Of a stretch of 64,000 bases of DNA, positions 1 through 10,259 are shown piece by piece. The notes beneath the pieces were generated by a model. That model saw only the letters and a list, made by a program, of their open reading frames with translations. It did no database searches and was not told the DNA's origin. Every line of letters starts with the position of its first letter. The first letter of the stretch is position 1. The DNA is taken from assembly GCF_000186865.1 (NCBI RefSeq), contig NW_008705573.1, positions 610,983 through 674,982 on the forward strand, given 5' to 3'. Position numbers and translations under genes: made by a program. The DNA is from Aureococcus anophagefferens. Lineage: Eukaryota; Sar; Pelagophyceae; Pelagomonadales; Pelagomonadaceae.

Positions 1-3000
1 GCCGGTCTGCTTCTCGCGCGCGATGTCGCGGAAGATCGTGCACGCGCCGATCGTCAGCGAGAGGAGCACGAGGCCGACGAGCGCGACGTCCGCGGCGACG
101 TCGCCGTCGGCCGTCGTCTTCTGGAGCAGCGCCGTGAGGAAGATGGCCGCGAGGAGCCAGGACAGCGCCTCGGCCAAATGGTTGTCGGACGTCGCCGCGA
201 AGGGCTGCCGCGCCTGGTACAGCTTCGCCGACAGGAGCACGAGGACGACGCAGTAGAGCACGTTCGCGGCCGTGCCCGGCGCGACGAGCGACTGCACGGT
301 CGTCAGCGCCAGGCGCCGGATCGTCTCGATCACTTCAAAGTACCAGACCTCGGGGTCGTACGGTAAGTACAGCAGCTTGACGCTCTCGCAGACGCGGTGC
401 GGGCGGCCGTCGCGGATGCGCAGGGCCTTGGTGATGCGCTCCTTCTTCGTCGGGAGCGACGACGACGTCGACTTCGACAGCGACTTGGAGAAGCCGAGCT
501 TCCGGAGCGGGTTGATCTTGTCGCGGACTCTAAATAACAGGGCGTAGAAGCACAGGGGCACGCCGACGGGCCAGACGCAGACCATGAGCCCCGCGAAGAC
601 CTCGTAGGCCGCGTACTTGGGCCCGCCGCACTCCACGGACAGGTCCGCGGCGAGGTAGCGCTTGCCGTCGCCGAAGCCGCCGCGGCAGCGCCAGAAGGCC
701 ATGGCCGTCGAGCTCGAGCTCGGGAAGACGAGGAACGCGACGAGGACCGCGGCCGCGAGCGTCGAGTCCTCCTCGTCGCGGTCGCGGCGGCCGGGGACGA
801 GCGCGCGGGCGGAGACGACGACCTTGTAGGCCGCGACGACGGCGACGGGCGCGCAGGTCGCGAAGACGAGCTCGTCGTAGTAGGAGTAGCCGTCGACGGC
901 ACAAGAAAGTGGCGTGAAGCCTAAATTCAGCTCGAAGACGCGGAGCGCGCGGAGCACGCTCGAGAACGCGGACGGGTAGTCCACGCCGAAGCGCGGCATG
1001 GCCGCGGCGATGATCTGGAGCGCGATGAAGAGCGTGCGCCACTTGACGCGTAGTTTCTGGAGGAGCCGCGAGACCTTGACGCCGAGCGTCTCCTCGGGCG
1101 TGCGCATCGTCGTCAGCGACGCGAGGAGGCTCAGCGAGCTCCAGCGGAAGCCGCGGTGCGACGGCCGCCCGCCGCCGTCCTCGGCGCTCTGCGGCGCGCC
1201 GCCGCCGCTGTCGCGGAGGCTCTCCCGGATGGACGCGCGCTGGAGCGCCGCGGGCGTGTGGATCTTCGACGCCCAGACCAGACTCCAGAAGCACGCGGCG
1301 ACGGCGATTCCCCAGAGGAGGCCCGCGGCGACTTTGGCCCCCCGGTCGCGCGAACAATTGCGGCAGGAGCCCGAGACGTCGTCGCGCCACTTGCCCGGGT
1401 CGCAGGCCTCGCAGAGGCGGCCCCGGACGTTCGGGCCGCACGACGCGTCGCCGGCGGCGGCGCCGCCGCGACAGTCGGCGGCGGCGCCGCAGGCGACGAC
1501 CGTCGTCGAGGCCGCGTCCGCGCGCCAGAAGCCCCGGACGACGTCGACCGTCGCCAGCGTCGTGCCCCGCGGGCAGGCCGCGTCGTCGAGGCAGGGCACG
1601 CACGACCCTCCGTCCGCGTAGAAGCCGTCCAAGCAAATGGAGCAGTTCGCGCTCCCGCCGTCGGACGCGAAGCCCTCGCCGAGGAGGCAGGGCGAGCAGA
1701 CGAAGGCGCCCGGCCCCGCGAAGGTGTTGGCCGGGCAGCGCTCGCAGGACGTCGCGCCCGACGCCGCGCTCGCGCCGAAACCGTCGGCGGCGAAGCGGCC
1801 CGCCGCGCAGGCCGCGCAGGCGTCGTCGCCGCCGGCCGCAAAGGTGCCCGCCTCGCAGGGCACGCAGACGTCGACGCCGTCGACGTCGACGCGCGCGGCG
1901 CCCGGCGCGCAGGGCTCGCGGATCGTGTCCGGCGGCGGCGCCGTACCGCCGTCGGCGAAGCGGAACGGCGCGGCGTAGGACCAATTGCCCGCCGTCCAGC
2001 GGCCGACGACGGCGTAGGCGCCGTCCCAGACGTTGGCGACCTCGAAGATTGCGTCGTCGGAGCGCCGCGTGCCCGTCGTCGCGTCGAAGCGGACGCGGCC
2101 CGACGCGCCCTCGAAGTCCGACGCGAAGAGCGCGGCGCGCAGCGCCGCGCCGTCGGCGACGTCGCCGCCGCCGTCGACGACGGCGCAGGCCGCGAGCGCG
2201 AAGGCCGCGAAGGCGTCGAAGGCGTAGCCGTGGAACGACCGCCCCCAGCCGTAGCCGTCCGCGCGCGGCGCGCCGAGGCCGGCGGCCGCCTGCGGCGCCA
2301 TGCGCGAGTTCGGGTCCGCTGTCGAGTTCTTGTAGGCCTCCTCGAGGGCGTCCATGTTCGGCGTGTCCAGGGGGACGAACTCGCCCGTCACGTGCGCGGC
2401 CCCGGCGAGCGCCGCGCGCGTCTCGTCGTCGAAGGTCTCGTCCGTGGCCACCGTCGTCATGCGGCTCGAGACCCAGGCCCACGCGTAGTCCGGCCCCGTC
2501 ATGTTCCGCCGCAGGGCCCCGCGCACGACCTCGACGAGCTCCGTCGCCGCCGGGACGGCGACGACGACGGCGTGCCGCGCGCTCTGGACGGTGCCCAACG
2601 CGACGTCGAGCGCCCGAGCGTCGTGCGCCGCGTAGCCGGACGCCGTCGCGGAGATCTCGCGCGCGACGCAGGCCTTCAAGAAGGCCTCGACGTTCGCCGA
2701 CGAGTAGACGTCGTCGGACGCGTAGACGACGCCCACGCGGCGCCAGCCGTGGCTCGCGACCCAGTCGGCCAAGGCGGCGACGGTGCCCGCGTCGTCCAGG
2801 ATCGTCCGCAGAAAGTAGGGGTAGTGGGACCGGCTGTTCAACTCCGGCGACGTCGACATGTAGGACACCATGGGCGTCTCGTCGATGGCCGTCGACGTGG
2901 CGAGCGCGATGGACCGCGCGGACGCCGCGGCGCCGAGGACGCCGTCCAGGTAGGCGAAGGACCTACCACATGACATGCGTCGGTAACGATTTTTCATTGT

Positions 3001-3474
3001 TTTCCCACCCAAAATCTCTCGAAAATCGTCACGGATGCAGGACGCTGCGCTCCACTCGCGGTACCGGGTGACGGTCCCGAAGGTTGTTGCCTCCGTGTTG
3101 TGGTACGTGAGGGACACGGCGACACCGTCGCAGCGATTCGCAAAGGCCGGCGCGACGCGGCCGTCCCCGCGCGCGAACATGTCCGCGGCGACCGCGGCCG
3201 TCGCCGCGAGCGGCCAGAGCCGCGTCGTGCCCCAGAGCGGCGCGCCGTCGGCCTTGGCGAGCGGCAAGAAGACGCCGAGGTCGAGCTGCTGCGTGGCGTT
3301 CGAACGCGGCGAGAAGTCGAGCCCCGTGCAATTCCCGTTCGGATCGCAGGGCGAGCATGAATTGATGCCATTGCGGTAGGACGCCTCATCGCAGCGCTCC
3401 GCCGCGGCGCCGAGCGCCGCGACGAGCAAAAGGGTCCAGCGGCGCGCGGCGACGAGCGGGGCGCAGCGGCGCAT
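1..3474 (-). CDS. Multi-pass receptor with ligand-binding ectodomain and Cys-rich repeats (partial)
   Basis: The frame stays open from an ATG at 3474 to base 1, about 1,158 codons, and the C-terminus lies outside the window. A signal peptide (MRRCAPLVAARRWTLLLVAA) starts it. Residues ~35-500 resemble the ANF-receptor/periplasmic-binding fold (GVVYASDDVYSSANVEAF). Residues ~520-690 carry regularly spaced cysteines like GCC2/GCC3 ephrin-type repeats (GDDACAACAAGRFAADGFG, then CEACDPGKW). Hydrophobic spans begin near residue 710 and continue to the window edge. This layout fits a cell-surface receptor; the ligand is unknown. The stretch 2965-3030 is AT-rich compared with its surroundings but stays in frame, so I kept it as coding. 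The surrounding long frames on the other strand are GC-driven shadows. Confidence 0.7.
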   Translation of the reverse strand, partial: MRRCAPLVAARRWTLLLVAALGAAAERCDEASYRNGINSCSPCDPNGNCTGLDFSPRSNATQQLDLGVFLPLAKADGAPLWGTTRLWPLAATAAVAADMFARGDGRVAPAFANRCDGVAVSLTYHNTEATTFGTVTRYREWSAASCIRDDFREILGGKTMKNRYRRMSCGRSFAYLDGVLGAAASARSIALATSTAIDETPMVSYMSTSPELNSRSHYPYFLRTILDDAGTVAALADWVASHGWRRVGVVYASDDVYSSANVEAFLKACVAREISATASGYAAHDARALDVALGTVQSARHAVVVAVPAATELVEVVRGALRRNMTGPDYAWAWVSSRMTTVATDETFDDETRAALAGAAHVTGEFVPLDTPNMDALEEAYKNSTADPNSRMAPQAAAGLGAPRADGYGWGRSFHGYAFDAFAAFALAACAVVDGGGDVADGAALRAALFASDFEGASGRVRFDATTGTRRSDDAIFEVANVWDGAYAVVGRWTAGNWSYAAPFRFADGGTAPPPDTIREPCAPGAARVDVDGVDVCVPCEAGTFAAGGDDACAACAAGRFAADGFGASAASGATSCERCPANTFAGPGAFVCSPCLLGEGFASDGGSANCSICLDGFYADGGSCVPCLDDAACPRGTTLATVDVVRGFWRADAASTTVVACGAAADCRGGAAAGDASCGPNVRGRLCEACDPGKWRDDVSGSCRNCSRDRGAKVAAGLLWGIAVAACFWSLVWASKIHTPAALQRASIRESLRDSGGGAPQSAEDGGGRPSHRGFRWSSLSLLASLTTMRTPEETLGVKVSRLLQKLRVKWRTLFIALQIIAAAMPRFGVDYPSAFSSVLRALRVFELNLGFTPLSCAVDGYSYYDELVFATCAPVAVVAAYKVVVSARALVPGRRDRDEEDSTLAAAVLVAFLVFPSSSSTAMAFWRCRGGFGDGKRYLAADLSVECGGPKYAAYEVFAGLMVCVWPVGVPLCFYALLFRVRDKINPLRKLGFSKSLSKSTSSSLPTKKERITKALRIRDGRPHRVCESVKLLYLPYDPEVWYFEVIETIRRLALTTVQSLVAPGTAANVLYCVVLVLLSAKLYQARQPFAATSDNHLAEALSWLLAAIFLTALLQKTTADGDVAADVALVGLVLLSLTIGACTIFRDIAREKQTG

Positions 3475-3530
3475 GGTCGAGACTGTACGCGGCGGCGCGC
3501 GACTACGCTAATGGACGGTCGATGAGGCCG

Positions 3531-3539
3531 GGGCTGCCA
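3531..3539. promoter_or_regulatory. GGGCWGCC promoter motif (GGGCTGCCA)
   Basis: Copy of the recurrent start-proximal motif, 57 bp upstream of the receptor ATG on the minus strand. Confidence 0.35.
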
Positions 3540-3612
3540 TTTCCAGGCGAGTCCGGGAATCGACCTCAAAATCTTCAATGGCTACTTCAAGCGTTTAAAT
3601 TAAGTTTTAAAT

Positions 3613-4617
3613 TTAAGGCGGCGCGACGACGTTGAGGTCCGAGCCGGCGACGTGGGCCTCGACGTCGGCGACGACGGAGGCGAGGAGCCGCTGGCGCGTC
3701 TCGAGGCGCCGCCAGCCCACGTGGGGCGTGAGGATCGCGTTGTCCAGGTCCCAGAGCGGCGAGTCCCGCGCCGGCGGCTCCGGGTCCTGCACGTCGAGCG
3801 CCGCCCCCGCGATGGCCCCGTCCCGCAGGGCCGCGACGAGCGCCGCCTCGTCCAACACCGCGCCGCGCGCCGTGTTGATGAGGTACGCCGACGGCTTCAT
3901 GCGCGCGAACGCCTCGGCTCCCAGCAGGCCGCGCGTGTCGTCGGAAAGAGGGCAGTGCACGGACACAAAGTCCGACGCCTCCAGGAGCGCCGGCAGCGAC
4001 GCGACCTCGCAGCCCGCGGGGCACCGGCCCGACCGCGTCGACACGAGCACCCGCATTCCGAACGCGAGCGCCAACTGGCCCACGCGCGTGCCGATGGCGC
4101 CGTTGCCGCCGACGAGGCCCAGCGTCTTGCCCGCGAGCTCGAAGTGGGGCATGGTGCCGATGTTCGCGTCCATGTCCTCGAAGTGGCGCCGGTCGCCCGC
4201 CTGCAACCGCCGCCGCTGCTCGTAGATGGACGCGGAGAAGGCCAGGACGTGCGTCATCACCAACGTCGCCACGGCCTCGATGGAGTAGGCCGGACACGTC
4301 CGCAGGACGATGCCCCGGGCCGCGAGCGCGCCGCGGTCGTGGTTATTGTAGCCCGTGCCCGCCTCGATGACGCAGCGCACGCTCGCCGGGAACCGGGCCA
4401 CGACGTCGCCGCCGAGGACCATCTCCTTCGTGATCACGACCTCCGCGCCGGCGACGCGCTCGAGGATGAGCGCGTCGCTCGGCGACGCGTCGAAGGCCTC
4501 GACGTCGGCCGCGGCGCGGAGCGCGCTCAGGTCCAGGCGGCCGTCGAAGTCCATGCGCTTCAGGTTCAGCACGACGCACTTGGGTCGGCGCGGCGCCGCC
4601 GCCGCGAGGCCCGACAT
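3613..4617 (-). CDS. D-isomer-specific 2-hydroxyacid dehydrogenase (NAD-dependent)
   Basis: About 334 aa, a usual length for the D-2-hydroxyacid dehydrogenase family. It should reduce a 2-oxo acid such as hydroxypyruvate or glyoxylate with NAD(P)H. The dinucleotide loop reads GLVGGNGAIG. The catalytic triad is present: Arg in NTARGAVLDE, Glu in DPEPP and His in TPHVGW. I chose the ATG at 4617 (MSGLAAAAPRRPKC) because the frame upstream is a serine-rich, locally duplicated low-complexity tract (about 4635-4735) that does not resemble the family. An ATG at 4766 would include it. No clear organelle leader is seen from the 4617 start. The exact substrate cannot be read from sequence. Confidence 0.8.
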   Translation of the reverse strand: MSGLAAAAPRRPKCVVLNLKRMDFDGRLDLSALRAAADVEAFDASPSDALILERVAGAEVVITKEMVLGGDVVARFPASVRCVIEAGTGYNNHDRGALAARGIVLRTCPAYSIEAVATLVMTHVLAFSASIYEQRRRLQAGDRRHFEDMDANIGTMPHFELAGKTLGLVGGNGAIGTRVGQLALAFGMRVLVSTRSGRCPAGCEVASLPALLEASDFVSVHCPLSDDTRGLLGAEAFARMKPSAYLINTARGAVLDEAALVAALRDGAIAGAALDVQDPEPPARDSPLWDLDNAILTPHVGWRRLETRQRLLASVVADVEAHVAGSDLNVVAPP

Positions 4618-4928
4618 GGCCGCGAGGGTGGCGACGAGCCGCAGGGAGCGCTGCGCGGAGCTCGACGAGCTGGAGCACGACGAGCTCGGTGGCCGCAGGG
4701 AGCGCTGCGCAGCGGTTGAGCACGACGAGCTCGGTGGCGGTGGCAATGGCGATCGATTCATGGCTTCTCGTGCAACGTCAACGTTTGCGGCAACTTGAGC
4801 TTCGGATGCGTCTTCGGACGCGTGGACATCGATATCGCGGCAAGCCACGCAGCGTCGAGTCCCCAAAGAAACGACAAAGAGAAACTAAAAGAAAGAAAGC
4901 AGAGGAGGCGCGGACGGAGCGCGCGGGG

Positions 4929-5636
4929 TCACGCGGGCGCGGCCGCGGGCGCGGGGATCTCGTCCCAGGTGAAGTGCGTCGGCCGCCGCGTTTTTTTCGT
5001 CGGCCCGTCGGGGACGATGGGCCGCCCGTCGGGCGCCTTGCGGCGCCGCTCCGGCGGCGGCGCGGGCTCGCCGTCGCCGGGCCTCGCGCGCGCGAGGCGC
5101 GCGCCGTCGGCCGTCGCGGACGTCGGCGACGCGAGGTCCTCGCGCAGGAGGGGCGCGTCGTCCTCGCCGAGGTAGGGCTCCGTGGGCACGTGCGGCGTCT
5201 TGAGCAGCGAGCCCGTGAGGAGGTCCGCGAGCGACCGGTCGTGGCTCTCCAGTTCGACGATCTCGCCGAGCGGGTTGACGCCGCCCTCGGTCGCCGCGTG
5301 GTGGGACCGCTCGAGGCGGTGGCGCACGCTCTTGAACATGAGCCGGTGGTGCGTCGCCGACGACAGCGGGCCGTCCGCGCCGGGCACGAGCTCGGTGGAC
5401 ACGGACAGCGGGCTCGAGCCCGCGCCGGACGACGACGGCGACAGGAGGTCGCCGGCGGGCGGCCGCAGCTGGTCGCCGGCGCTGCCCCGCGACGACGCGT
5501 CCGGCGACTGCGACGGCCGCGCGGCGCGGCGCGGGGCCTGCGCGGCGCCGGCGCTGCCGCCGGAGCTGCGCCGCGACCCCGAGCTCGACCGCTTTTCCTC
5601 GCTCTCGCGGTGGATGCGGTTCACGAGCGACTCCAT
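4929..5636 (-). CDS. Uncharacterised Ser/Pro-rich protein
   Basis: About 235 aa from the ATG at 5636 (MESLVNRIHRESEEKRSSS). I do not recognise a family. A Ser/Gly/Ala/Pro-rich N-terminal half is followed by a conserved-looking core (HHRLMFKSVRHRLERSHHA, then LESHDRSLADLLTGSLLKTP) and a basic/Pro-rich tail ending THFTWDEIPAPAAAPA. The phosphosite-like S/R tract and lack of hydrophobic segments suggest a soluble regulatory or cytoskeletal protein, but that is inference. It is divergent to the SET/TPR gene starting 150 bp away. The reading continues open upstream of the chosen ATG without another good start. Confidence 0.5.
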   Translation of the reverse strand: MESLVNRIHRESEEKRSSSGSRRSSGGSAGAAQAPRRAARPSQSPDASSRGSAGDQLRPPAGDLLSPSSSGAGSSPLSVSTELVPGADGPLSSATHHRLMFKSVRHRLERSHHAATEGGVNPLGEIVELESHDRSLADLLTGSLLKTPHVPTEPYLGEDDAPLLREDLASPTSATADGARLARARPGDGEPAPPPERRRKAPDGRPIVPDGPTKKTRRPTHFTWDEIPAPAAAPA

Positions 5637-5785
5637 GAGGGGCGGCGGGTACTGCCCGGCGCCGCTCGTGCGCTGCCCGACCGGCGTGGTTGGGACCGCT
5701 CCGCCCCTAGAAAGCTGCCCTCCGCGCAACGACTCGACTGCACTCTGCGGTAAACCCGTCACGTTACCCCCTCCAGCCGAGGCCG

Positions 5786-8012
5786 ATGGCGTCCGACGAT
5801 GCGGTCGAGGCGTCGCCGACGCCCTTCGAGGACGCCGTGCGCGACGCGCAGACGTCGACGACGCTGAAGAAGCAGCTCGAGGAGCTCGTGGAGAAGGCGA
5901 ACGGCCTGCTGGAGCAGTCGACCAAGTCGTCCGTCGAGACGGCCCTCGAGATCTACGACTCGTGCCTGCGCACGCAGCCCCGGGGCGACGTCGTCGTGCC
6001 GCTGCTCGTGAACCGGGCCCTGGCCCTCGACGCCCTCGGCAGCCACGCCGAGGCCGCCGAGAGCGCCGAGCTCGCCAGTCGCGCGCTGCCCCCGAACAGC
6101 GACCGCGTCGCCGAGCTCGCGGAGCTCGTCGCCCAGTTCCGCGCGGCCGCCCGGGAGAAGGCGGCCCGCAAGCCCGAGGGCCCCGCCTACGACGGCGACG
6201 CCGACGCCGCTGTCGCCGCGGCCCAGGCCGACGCCATCGTCGCGGACGGCCGCGCCGCCGCCGCCGCCCCCGGGCGCGCCGCCGCCCGGCGCGGCCGCCG
6301 CGCCGCCGCCGCCGCCGGCGGCCGCGCCGAAAGTCGCCCCCGCGACGGTCCCCTTCGAGAAGCACGTGCGCCGGAGCCTGCGGCGGCTCCGGTTCTCGAC
6401 GTACTCGCGCAAGACCGCGTGCCGGGAGAAGGATCTAGGCAACGGCCGGCTGAAACAAGGCGACCTCGCGGGCGCCGTCGGCCACTACACGCGCGCCATC
6501 GCCCAGGACCCCGACGACGCCGTGCTCTGGAGCAACCGGAGCGCCGCGCTCCTCGCGCTCGACCGCACGCCGGGCGACGGCCCGACGCCGTCGCCGCTCG
6601 CGGCGCGCGCCGCGGCCGACGCGTTCGCGGCCATCGCCGCGGACCCGAGCTGGCCCAAGGGCTACCTGCGCCTGGGCCACGCCATGGCGGCCATGGGCAG
6701 CGCCCTCGAGGCCATGGAGGCGTTCCTCAACGGCGCGCAGGTCGCGCGCGTCGCGGCGGCCGGGTGCGGCGCGTCGTCCGACTGCGCGGCGCTCGAGCGC
6801 GCGGCCCTCGCCTGCAGGGAGCGGGGCAACGCCCAGGGCCGGACGCTCCAGAGCGGCGCCATCGCGCGGGGCTTGGACGTCGACGAGGACCGGCTCCACT
6901 TCGAGCGCGGCGCGGAGGACGGCGGCAACGGCTCCGTCGCGGGCAGGCACGGCCTCGCGAGCTGCCTCCTGTTCAAGGCCTGGCCGACGGCCGCGTTGCT
7001 CGGCCGGCCGCCGCGCGACGTCTCCGTCGCGGGCAACAAGGCGGCGTTCGACGCGCTCGCGCGGGGCTGGGGCGTCGAGGCCGTCGACGACCGGCGGTGG
7101 GGCGCGGGCGGCCGGGGCCTGCGGGCGACGCGCGCCTTCTCCGAGGGCGCGACGCTCTTCTCCGAGACGCCGCTGGTCGCCGTGTCGCTGCGCGACGATC
7201 TGTGCGGCTACTGCTGCGGCCCCTGCCGGCCCGCGGACGGCGGGCCCGTGACGAGCCTGTCCCAATTTTGTTGTCCGGCGTGCGAACGCGACGCGGCGGC
7301 GCGCGTAGAAACCCCCGCGGTCCTCGAGCGGCTCAAGTTCGCGCGCTACGAGCTCCAGGCCGAGGGCGGCGTCGCGGCGGCGTCGTTCCACGTGCTCGCG
7401 CTCGCCCAGCTCACGCACCGGCCCGAGGACCGCGACGCGCTCGACCTCCTCTGCCGGCCGACGGATCTCCCGCTCGACGACCTCGCCGCGCGGGACCTCA
7501 CGGTGCCCTTCGCGGACCGCCACGCCATGTGCGGCGAGCTCGACCGGTTGCTCCACGGCGACGACGACGACGAGCGCCTCGACGCCGCCCCGGACGCGGA
7601 CTACGTCGCGCGGCGCCGCGGCGCCGCGGCCGTCGACCTCGGCGACGTCGACGACCGCGTCGGCGCGCTGACCATGAACGCCTTCGTCTTCGGCCCGACG
7701 GGCGAGGCCGTCTGCGTGCCAAGGCTGGGCGCGCTCTGCAACCACGCGCACGACGGCAACGCGGAGCTCCGACCCGGGCCGCGGCGCGGCGAGATCGCCT
7801 TCGTCGCGACGCGCGACATCGCGCGCGGCGAGGCGATCACGCTCGACTACTGCCCCTTCTCGGCGACGACGGCGCACCGGGACGCCGTCCTGCGGCCCTT
7901 TCTGCTGGAGCACCTGGCGCGCGTGCCCGTCGTCGAGGACGCGCCCGTCGCCTACCCGGACGAGGTCGCGCCCCTCCGGCGCCGCGAGCCCGACTTCGCG
8001 CCGCACCCCTAA
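5786..8012 (+). CDS. TPR plus SET-domain protein (SMYD-like lysine methyltransferase), apparent frameshift
   Basis: The N-terminal frame (5786 to about 6240) has a helical TPR-like pair (ALEIYDSCLRTQPRGD). The rest reads in the next frame (+1), starting with a Pro/Ala run and PAAAPKVAPATVPFEKHV, then TPRs (GNGRLKQGDLAGAVGHYTRA). The SET domain begins near GRGLRATRAFSEGATLF and is interrupted by a Cys cluster (CGYCCGPC, CCPAC) where SMYD proteins carry MYND. It holds the SET hallmarks CNHAHDGNAEL and GEAITLDYCP. SMYD-type enzymes methylate lysine on histones or other proteins. The frames meet in a GC-repetitive tract around 6230-6270, so a sequencing indel is the simplest reading. The stop lies 3 bp from that of the convergent neighbour. 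Confidence 0.75.
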
Positions 8013-8015
8013 GAA

Positions 8016-9161
8016 CTACGTGAGGAGCGGCAGTCGCCGATTGGGCGGTCGGTCCCGCTCGCGCCGCGCGTCCGTCGGGACGCACTTGTTGCCGCGCCAC
8101 TCGACCGCGCGCGCGGCGGCGCACGCGCGTTTGTGGAAGAGCTCCGTGACGCCGCCGGCGACGACGTCGCGCCGCCGCGCGGGCGAGTCCGCGGCGCCGG
8201 CGAGGAGGTCCGCGAGCTGGGCCGCGAAGCGCACCGCGCGCGCCTCGCCCGGCGGGTTCGGCCCGTGGGGCTGGAGCGCGAGGCCTAGAACATTGGCGAT
8301 TTCGAGGTCCCAGAGCATGTCTTCCTCGCTCGCGCCGTCGAGCCCCGCGGCGGCCGCGTAGGCGCCGACGACGGCCGACCGCCGGGGCAGCTCCGACGGC
8401 GGGCCGAGCGACGCGCGGCGGTGCCGCCGGAACGGGTGCGCGAGGTCGAGGGCCGGCGCGCCGGCGCAGGCCGACTCGAAGTCGATGGCGACGATTTCGC
8501 CGCCCCGGCGCATCACGTTGCGGTCGTGGAGGTCGAAGTGGAGGGTTGTGTTAATGGACGTCAGCGCCGTGCGCCCGAGCGCCGCGAGCCGGCCGACGAC
8601 GTTTCGCAGGGGCGCCGCCTCGCCGGTCTTGTTCCGCGCCGCCAGGGACCGCAGGGCGACGTCGACGCAGCCGTCGACGGCGACGCGCTCCGCCGCTCCG
8701 TGGACGCACGCGACCAATCGCCCGAACGACTCGGGGCCCGGCCGCTCCTCGGGGACGTCGACGGCCTCGGAGAGGCGCGCGGACGCGTCGGAGAAGTAGA
8801 CCGCGGGCGCGCAGCCCGCGGCCGCCGCCGCCCGCTCGACGGCGTCGCACGCGCGCCAGTCGCCGCAGCGCGACGTCGTCGAATTTTCCCGCGAGAGCCG
8901 CGCGACGAGCCGGCTCCCGTTGGGCGCCGTGGCGACGAGCGCCTCGGCGTTCATGCCCTTGAGGGCCACGGGCTGCACGTCGATGGCGTCGTGCGAGACG
9001 CCGGGCCAGGCGTGGGCGACGCAGAGGGCCCGCACGGCGTTTTTCGTCGCGTTGGCCAGCGGCGGCGTCGCGCCGCAGGGCCGCGGGCCCCAGCACCGGC
9101 GGCCGCCCTTCTTCTTGGCCGACGCCGGGAGCAGCGCGGCGAGCAGCAAAGTGCGAAGCAT
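8016..9161 (-). CDS. Secretory choline/ethanolamine-kinase-like phosphotransferase
   Basis: About 381 aa. Kinase signature: the Brenner-type loop LHFDLHDRNVMRRGGE followed by IVAIDFESACAGAPALDLAH, as in choline/ethanolamine kinases and aminoglycoside phosphotransferases. These transfer the ATP gamma-phosphate to a small alcohol. I chose the ATG at 9161 because it begins a clean signal peptide (MLRTLLLAALLPASA); the upstream Met at 9218 is polar. A secretory leader is unusual for this normally cytosolic family. The TGGGCTGCCCA motif lies 42 bp upstream. It ends 3 bp from the convergent SET/TPR gene, so the two 3' UTRs must overlap. Confidence 0.72.
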   Translation of the reverse strand: MLRTLLLAALLPASAKKKGGRRCWGPRPCGATPPLANATKNAVRALCVAHAWPGVSHDAIDVQPVALKGMNAEALVATAPNGSRLVARLSRENSTTSRCGDWRACDAVERAAAAAGCAPAVYFSDASARLSEAVDVPEERPGPESFGRLVACVHGAAERVAVDGCVDVALRSLAARNKTGEAAPLRNVVGRLAALGRTALTSINTTLHFDLHDRNVMRRGGEIVAIDFESACAGAPALDLAHPFRRHRRASLGPPSELPRRSAVVGAYAAAAGLDGASEEDMLWDLEIANVLGLALQPHGPNPPGEARAVRFAAQLADLLAGAADSPARRRDVVAGGVTELFHKRACAAARAVEWRGNKCVPTDARRERDRPPNRRLPLLT

Positions 9162-9202
9162 GGGTTCTTGTGTCGCCGACGATGGCGACGCGTCATGGTG
9201 CC

Positions 9203-9213
9203 TGGGCTGCCCA
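9203..9213. promoter_or_regulatory. Perfect TGGGCTGCCCA palindrome
   Basis: 11-bp palindrome (centre T) in the divergent promoter between the kinase-like gene (ATG 9161, minus) and the plastid protein (ATG 9356, plus). Confidence 0.5.
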
Positions 9214-9355
9214 CACACGTGCGGCGCCCATCATGCATCGATACATTGGAGTTCAACTTATCCATGTGTCGATCTCATCAATGGCCTCGTTGCCGCGATC
9301 CACTCGTCACGCGGGCGCTCGAGGGCTCGACCTGCTGCGCGTTCTGGCTTGCAAT

Positions 9356-10057
9356 ATGCGGGTCCTCCTGGTCGCGCTGGCGCTCGGCGCGTCGACGGCC
9401 TTCGTCGCCACGTCGCCCGCTCAGACGAAAACCACGGCGCTCGGCGCCTACGTGCCCAGCGGCATGACGGCGGAGCAGTACAAGAAGCTCAAGGACAAGG
9501 AGAATGCCGACAAGAAGAAGAAGAACTTCGGCCTCGGCGGCGCCCGCGGCTTCGAGTCGCGGTCCATGAACTCCTTCGTCAAGGATTTGGAGGCGGGCAA
9601 GGCGAAGCACCTCATGCCCGTGAACCCCAAGGACGTCGCGTCGGGCAAGATCGCGTTGAAGGACGTGCCCTACATGCAGCGCGGCGGCTCCTGGAAGAAC
9701 ACGGACCTCACCAAGGGCAAGAAGGGCTGGATGACGACGGGCTTCGGCATGACGGCCTTCAACGACGGCAAGGCCAAGGAGGTCAAGGCCAACAAGTACG
9801 ACGCGCAGTACAACGGCAAGAAGCCGTCCGTCTCCATCTGGGGCGACGGCGGCTCGTTGGACTGGACGGGCAAGGGCGCGCGGGGCACGGGCGGCGACAC
9901 CGTCGGCGCGCGCGCGACGCGCAACGGCATCTCGAACGACCAGCAGATGTGGCGCGACGCGGGAGCGCTCGGCAAGAAGGACATCGCGAAGATGGCCAAG
10001 CGGGGGAGCCAGGCCAACATCAACAAGCCCGAGAAGAAGTTCTTCGGCCTCTTCTAG
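9356..10057 (+). CDS. Conserved plastid-targeted protein of unknown function
   Basis: About 233 aa. The start at 9356 gives a signal peptide running into an ASAF-like plastid motif (MRVLLVALALGASTAFVATS), the bipartite leader of secondary plastids; Mets further up the frame precede this leader. The mature part is Lys/Gly-rich and soluble: LGAYVPSGMTAEQYKKLKDK, GLGGARGFESRSMNSFVKDL, DVPYMQRGGSWKN, ending KPEKKFFGLF. The pattern looks like a stramenopile plastid protein without a known role (from memory, unverified). No catalytic motif is seen. It converges on the light-harvesting gene across a short repeat-bearing spacer. Confidence 0.75.
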   Translation: MRVLLVALALGASTAFVATSPAQTKTTALGAYVPSGMTAEQYKKLKDKENADKKKKNFGLGGARGFESRSMNSFVKDLEAGKAKHLMPVNPKDVASGKIALKDVPYMQRGGSWKNTDLTKGKKGWMTTGFGMTAFNDGKAKEVKANKYDAQYNGKKPSVSIWGDGGSLDWTGKGARGTGGDTVGARATRNGISNDQQMWRDAGALGKKDIAKMAKRGSQANINKPEKKFFGLF

Positions 10058-10147
10058 CGGGGGGGGGCGACGCCGCGGTGCCGCCGCTCGAGACGCCGCG
10101 TCTCTGAGCGCGAGCCGCGCCCGCGGGCCGGTCGCGGGCCCCCGCGA

Positions 10148-10259
10148 GCGGGGTCCGCCGCACCGCCCGCGCTGTAGATAAACACACTGTGGTCGTCGCG
10201 TTGGCCGCAGCGGGGTCCGCCCGCGGTGTAGAGAAACACACTGCGGTTTTCGCGTGGGC
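10148..10259. repeat. Imperfect tandem duplication in a 3' intergenic spacer
   Basis: Two diverged units of about 50-60 bp, starting at 10148 and 10210, share GCGGGGTCCGCC, then TGTAGA followed by AAACACACTG and a GG. They sit in the 249-bp spacer between convergent genes and could carry 3'-end signals for both; function unknown. Confidence 0.6.

Noticed and set aside
530..2482. Long minus-strand reading frames such as the 650-codon one, rich in Arg and Gly
   Set aside because: They overlap a better frame with signal peptide and domain motifs; the composition is what GC-rich codon shadows give.
2965..3030. AT-rich island in the receptor, considered as an intron
   Set aside because: The frame runs through without a stop, and the GT/AG pair I tried (about 70 nt) breaks the downstream frame.
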